From Thermothielavioides terrestris NRRL 8126 (Eukaryota > Ascomycota > Sordariomycetes > Sordariales > Chaetomiaceae): a DNA stretch of 64,000 nt. The stretch is taken from NCBI RefSeq assembly GCF_000226115.1, contig NC_016458.1, positions 2,418,001 through 2,482,000 on the forward strand, written 5' to 3'. Positions 59,501-64,000 of the stretch are shown here, one piece after another (position 1 is the first letter of the stretch; each line of letters begins with the position of its first letter). The notes beneath the pieces are model-generated. The model did no database searches. It saw nothing but the letters and a program-made list of their open reading frames with translations, and had not been told where the DNA came from. A program made the translations under genes and the position numbers.

Positions 59501-60423
59501 TGATCAAAAGAGCCGACGTGCGGACCCTCCATGATCTGGCGCGGCACAAGGACCTGCGGCCGATCCTGTGCTGCTGCAGGCTTCTGTTCATGGCAATAGA
59601 CGTTTTCCAATGGCCCGACGCGCCGGACGACGATGCATTGGCAAGCGACTGGGCAGCGCTCTTCGACTTCGTGATCGACCAGGCCCGCGAGGGCCTCCTC
59701 ACCCAAGCGAACGACATGCTTCGGCGGGCCGCTCGGCGCGGGTGCTTGGTGTTGATCAAGAGACTCTGCTCCGCGGCGGCCGCGGACCCAGACCTCCGCG
59801 ACGCGCTCCTGGCGCCGGGTCCGGACTACGCCCGGGCCCTGTCCCTCCAGGTGCATCAGTCTATTGGCGAAGCGGCGTACGGCGGCCGCGCGGCCGTCGT
59901 GCGCTTCCTGTGCGAGCAGCCCATGTTCGAGCCCCACCTGCGCCACGTCAACAAGCACGGCTTCACCGTCTTCCACCAAGCCGTCTGGAAGCCCGACGAG
60001 GACATCCTGCGCACGCTCGTCCGGCACTGGCCCGAGGGGGTCGACGTCCGCGACGTCGACGACGACACCCCGCTGGGCTACCTGCTCTTCAACATGGGCG
60101 GAACCATGGAGGCCACGCTGCTGCGGAGCCTCGAGGTGCTCCTGCGCGAGGGCAAGGCGGACGCCACGGGCCGACACGATCCGCCGGGGTCCTCACCGCT
60201 GTGCACAGCTGTGCGAGCGGGGGTTGGGGAGAAGGGGCTGAGGTTTCTCGTCGTCGAGGGCGGCGCCGATGTGTGGGAGGCCGTGGGCGTGGACGAGGCG
60301 ACGGGCAGGCCGTTCCTGCTGAAAGAGGTGGCCAGGTATCCCGACGAACAGGTGCGGGAGAAGGCGTTGAAGGTGCTGTGCTCGCTGCTGCCGTTTGCGG
60401 CGTCGGTTGACTATCTCACTTGA
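56585..60423 (+). CDS. NACHT/STAND NTPase with ankyrin-like C-terminus (fungal NLR-like)
   Basis: Five exons, 56585-56632, 56711-57205, 57259-57390, 57442-57667 and 57734-60423, give 1196 residues. The basic start (RRRDRIRRLFSRSRPPSPSPSR) leads to a helical N-terminal domain (AVRPYLERLNTMIDFISPFT..., AIGICGRFEDMTKDIAGFLE) like those of fungal STAND receptors (goodbye-like or related). The NACHT domain has Walker A GDMGTGKT (about 352) and Walker B VFLVLDALDEC (about 449). Weak ankyrin-type repeats (HVNKHGFTVFHQAVWKPDEDIL, DTPLGYLLFNMGG) fill about 1000-1196. Such proteins act in fungal self/non-self recognition and cell-death control; the ligand is unknown. A 30-bp unit (VVDIGRPFLS/VVDIGRPFIS) is duplicated in tandem at 58785-58844. 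The first exon has a weak donor (GTTGGG), so the start is the least certain point. Confidence 0.8.
58785..58844 (+). repeat. Tandem 30-bp in-frame duplication in the NACHT gene
   Basis: Two adjacent 30-bp copies with two or so mismatches code for VVDIGRPF.S twice. It keeps the reading frame. Confidence 0.85.
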
Positions 60424-60747
60424 GCGAGCCATGCACCGTCCTCAGGTAACGCCTTGACGCACTCTTCCGTTGGCATACCTAAGTGTTCGAGACAGCGCAA
60501 AGCTGCGCGTTCAGTCGCCGTCAGCGGACGATTCATCAACGTGGGGGTGTCGCACTCAAGTGTCATCAACAGAATCGAAATTCCCGAGGGCGGAGATCCG
60601 TTCTATGCTACTATACAGTCGTGGCAAGAGGATTGAATGGAGTGCGACATTTAGCGTACACGCCTCTCCGGGTCCGGCACATAACTAGGCCTGGAACATG
60701 AAAAGCAGCCCAAGCAGATGTTTACCTGCCTTTGAAAGAGCGAACGT
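60424..60747. other. Convergent spacer
   Basis: About 320 bp between the NACHT gene and the second MFS gene 3' ends. Small open frames in all three plus frames overlap each other and have no support. Confidence 0.6.
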
Positions 60748-62776
60748 TCAAGCGCTGGCCTTCTCTTGCTTGCCCTCCTCAGCTGCCCTCGCGCCGTCAC
60801 CACCGTCGTTTGGCGGCTGGGGCTTCTTTTTGACGCTACGCCATTCCATTGCGAGGGCGCAAGGGATGGACAGGCAGGCCATGATGAGGGCGACCCGGAA
60901 GCATACGCGCAGTGAGTCGTTGTAAGCGACTAACGCCGCGGCGTAGGACGAGGGGGGGATGTGCTGAAGGAGCTCGGTGGCGCCCGACCCCTGGATCAAC
61001 TTGGGGTTGATGCCCGGAACAATACTGGCAAGGCGGTTAGCCAGTTGGTTGTCGAGCACGTTCTGTCCGACCGTCGTAAAGACGGAACCGAAAAGCTGCT
61101 GGCCGAAGAACATGACCGACGCGCCAATTGCCACGTCGACGCGAGGCAGCACCGTCTGCGCCGCCATATTCGGGGCCTGAGCGGAAGTTCCGATACCGAA
61201 GCCGTAAAGGATCTGGTAGCCGATCCACTTGCCCTTCGAGGTCGCAGTCGCGTCAAACGTGGTGAAGAGCCCAGCGCCGACAGCCGTGAGGCAGACGCCG
61301 AATATCATGAATGGTGTATAGTAGCCGATGCGGGAAACTAGGATGCCCGTGACAATGGAAGCGACCACCAGCGGAATCACCATTGGGAGAATGTGAATGC
61401 CACTGCTGACAGCCGAGTCGCCCTTGATGGCCTGGAACCAGATTGGGAGGTAGTATACTTACGTCCCTGTATCAGAACACCACGGCCGTGCTTGCAGGGA
61501 ATCTGACACGACTTACCGATTAACATCATGTGCGAACCGACACAGCTGCTGACCAAGAACCCGGAGGCGATGCTACGCTGAGAAATAATGGGAGGCGGAA
61601 CCGTAGCTTGTGTGGGTTTCCAAATCTGCACCAAGGCGAAGCCGATCAAGAGCGCAAATGCGAGCACAAGTAGTGCGATAATCCGCCCCTCGCTCCACTA
61701 AACAACGTGTCATCCTTTTGGATCTGACGTACTGGGCCGAAGACTTTACTCACAGCATATATAGTGCCACCCCATTGAAGGGCCAGACACAGGCAGACGA
61801 CTCCGGGAAGGAGGAAGACGAGGCCGATGGCGTTCAGCTGTCGGAGCTTCTCTTTGAGGGGGACCTTCGTCTCGGGCCTCTCAGGAATATGGAGCAGGAG
61901 GAAGACGAACAATATCACGGCGCCGCCAAAGGGCAGGTTCAAGTAGAAACACCACCTCCAAGTGACGTTCGTGGTAAAAGCGCCACCAACAAGAGGGCCC
62001 AACACCGACGAGACGCCGAAGACAGCACCAAAGAAACCCTGGTACTGGGGCCGCTGCTGTAGCGGAACCGCATAGGTAATAATGACGATCTAATGGCCGC
62101 GGGATTAGTACGCAAATCACCCAGACCAAGCCCTGCAGACAACAGCAGGAAGGAAAAATGGAACCAAGAGGGGACGAAAAGAGAGAGTCGCACAATCCCA
62201 GCCGAAATCCCACCAGGTCCCACGCCCGCGATGGCCCTCCCGAAGATGAAAGCGATGGAGTTCGGAGCGGCGCCGCAGACGGCCGACCCGACTTCGAACA
62301 GGACGATCGAGCCCAGGAAGACGGTCTTGACGGCGAACACGGTGTACAGCTTCCCAAACACCAGCTGGAAGGCGCAGCTGGTGAGCAGGTATGCTGTGCC
62401 GTACCAGCCGATGTCGCCCGCCGAAGTGAACTCGTTTGTGATCTGGGGAATGGCGGTCGAGACGATGAGGCGGTCCTACACATACATCCAGGTGGGCTCG
62501 TTAGCTGGCGCCATGTGAGTCAGAACAGAAAAAATGGTAGCAAAGGAGCGTATGTACCAGGGCCACCAGGAACATAGAGATGAAGGTCGAGGTCATCAGC
62601 AGCGCCAGCTTCAGACCTGAGGGGTAGACCATTTCCAGTGTGGTGTTCCCCTGATTCTGAGCCGTGGCGGTTGCCTTTTCGTCCGAACTCGTCGGGATAG
62701 TATCAGCTGGCGGTTCGCCATCCTTTGGCGCTGCCGGAGGGAGTCCGGCCTCCTTTTCCTGCTCTGAGGACAACAT
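60748..62776 (-). CDS. MFS transporter, DHA2-type (second copy)
   Basis: Five exons, 62776-62558, 62475-62194, 62089-61754, 61697-61517 and 61457-60748, give 575 residues. The N-terminus is polar ([20 protein letters not shown]) and leads into TM1 ([27 protein letters not shown]). [17 protein letters not shown] and [46 protein letters not shown] are the motif C and TM5 signatures of DHA2 exporters. [25 protein letters not shown] and [25 protein letters not shown] near the end are typical of aflT/TRI12-like pumps. Substrate unknown. The last acceptor (GTAAG|TATACTAC) is unusual, but it is the only one that keeps the conserved VYYLPIWFQ. Confidence 0.86.
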
Positions 62777-64000
62777 GATGCCGTGGACAAGCGGGTTTAG
62801 CCGGCGAGGAGAGAGCTTGTCAACGACAACTACCTGTGCATTGTTGCGCTGTGGACAACTAGGTGTACAATTGAGCAATGAGAAGAAGAAGAGCAGAAGC
62901 AGAAAACAAACGAAGTGTGCGGAAAGAGAGAACGCACTAAGATCCACGCCAGAAAATTAAGATAGTGCGTAACAACTTCGTACTGGCTTTGAATTCGCTG
63001 CCTGCATCCCGTCTTCGGGCACCATCGTTACATCCGGTCCTCGGACATCTAACAACGCCGACGCTCTGGGCCCCTTGCTATTTTGCTCCTGGTAGTTAGT
63101 GTAGTGGCACTTCCAAGGTTCATGGCCTCTGCGCAGGCATCAAAACAGCTCGACCTTGCAAAGCATCCCTCACTTGCCAGACAACAACGCCAGCTGCTCC
63201 GAATTAAGCCCCTAGGAAATCCAATTTCAGTGGGACGTAATGCTGTATGTACATAGGTACATAGGTCGTAATTCCGACGTAAATGTAGTATAGACAGGCC
63301 ATGAATCCAGTCCTCCCTAGCACGCCCCCGCCATCACTCCCCCAAGAACACTAAAAGTGTGTCACATCGCTGAAGCTATTTTCGGCCTCTGAGTTCCGGC
63401 AGAGATGCCCCGGGCCGGAACGCATGGTGGAGATGAATTAGAGCAGAACACACGCGCGTTAGCCCCCTTTGTAGGGCGATGTCGATTTTCACTGGCGCTG
63501 GGCCCTCAATGGTAAAACGCAGCCATGCCTAACCACCTCTGATCTAGCGTCGCCGTTTATTCTCATGGACAGCGGCGTTCACGACCGGGATGAGAGCGTC
63601 CTCTTCGCGAAATAGACGAGTGCGGGGCTGCTATCAGGGCCGGTGGCGGTGACTCAGAGGACCTAGGTGCCAATTGTTAAGGCGCAAGCAGGCAAGAAGG
63701 GGAGAGGCGGAGATGTAAGGGTTGGAAATAGTGAATTGTACCTATGTATGTTCTCGAGGGGGGACTGCTGAATTTCTGGCGCAGAGGTTGGGAGAGTACA
63801 GTACAACGAAGACGGATGGATGCGAGACGCGGAAGGCAGTAAGGCGATGGTTTTAGACACAGCTGGTTGTACATAGATATTAATAGAATAAGCTTAATGA
63901 ACTCAGGAACTTACTGAAAGGCTCTAAAGGTGATTCAATTCAACTCTTCAGTTGGCTTACTCTCTTCTTCTCCTCTTCGGTTTCCTTCTCTTTTTTCCTC
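62777..64000. other. Right end intergenic region
   Basis: About 1.2 kb to the window end. Beyond the promoter of the second MFS gene nothing is recognised. A gene starting outside the window may use part of it. Confidence 0.5.

Noticed and set aside
60454..60701. Three overlapping small open frames after the NACHT gene
   Set aside because: They share the same DNA in different frames, with no signal peptide, domain or splice support.
53866..62776. Secondary-metabolite biosynthetic cluster
   Set aside because: Two MFS exporters and one SDR are present, but there is no polyketide synthase, NRPS, terpene synthase or cluster regulator in the window.

Overview
This window is nuclear DNA of a filamentous ascomycete. 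The genes are GC-rich and mostly interrupted by 50-160 bp introns with GT..AG borders and CTRAY branch sites. The gene set (CSN4, GFA1, CrpA-type copper ATPase, GEgh16-type secreted protein, NACHT/STAND receptor, protoglobin) fits Sordariomycetes, perhaps Sordariales/Chaetomiaceae; the order and family are inference. Exon borders were rebuilt by hand. In the spliced models for which exons are given below, the exon phases close exactly.

Region 1-45 kb is mainly conserved housekeeping genes: an F-box/LRR protein (1-4 kb), the mitochondrial Fe-S co-chaperone JAC1 (4.8-5.7 kb), a secreted GEgh16-type protein (6.5-7.3 kb), COP9 signalosome subunit 4 (9.3-10.5 kb), a four-exon SGNH/GDSL esterase (10.8-12.0 kb), a flavocytochrome b2-type lactate dehydrogenase (12.9-14.7 kb), a DUF3712-like membrane protein (18.4-19.6 kb), an HCNGP/SAP30BP-like nuclear protein divergent from proteasome beta subunit PRE4 (20.2-22.9 kb), glutamine:fructose-6-phosphate amidotransferase GFA1 (23.5-26.1 kb), proteasomal ATPase RPT4 (28.8-30.2 kb), a protoglobin-domain protein (32.4-33.5 kb), an aldehyde dehydrogenase (34.1-35.7 kb), glutamine synthetase (38.9-40.6 kb) and a CrpA-type Cu P1B-ATPase (41.5-44.8 kb). 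Glutamine synthetase and GFA1 are linked by glutamine supply to chitin precursors. CSN4, PRE4, RPT4 and the F-box protein all belong to ubiquitin-proteasome biology. I see no evidence that any of these are co-regulated clusters.

Region 45-64 kb looks accessory: a kinase-like protein, a small spliced gene for a secreted cystine-knot-like peptide (48.4-48.7 kb), a short membrane protein that may be a gene remnant, a 3beta-HSD/SDR enzyme, a helicase remnant, and a NACHT/STAND receptor with ankyrin-like C-terminus flanked by two DHA2-type MFS transporters.

Other notable items are a 388-bp MITE-like element with perfect 31-bp terminal inverted repeats and telomere-like internal repeats (14.76-15.15 kb), a decayed metallo-beta-lactamase-fold gene (31.2-32.0 kb), a tandemly duplicated coding relic (37.3-37.7 kb), two GC-AG introns, a 7-nt microexon, and coding first exons of only 3 and 5 nt.
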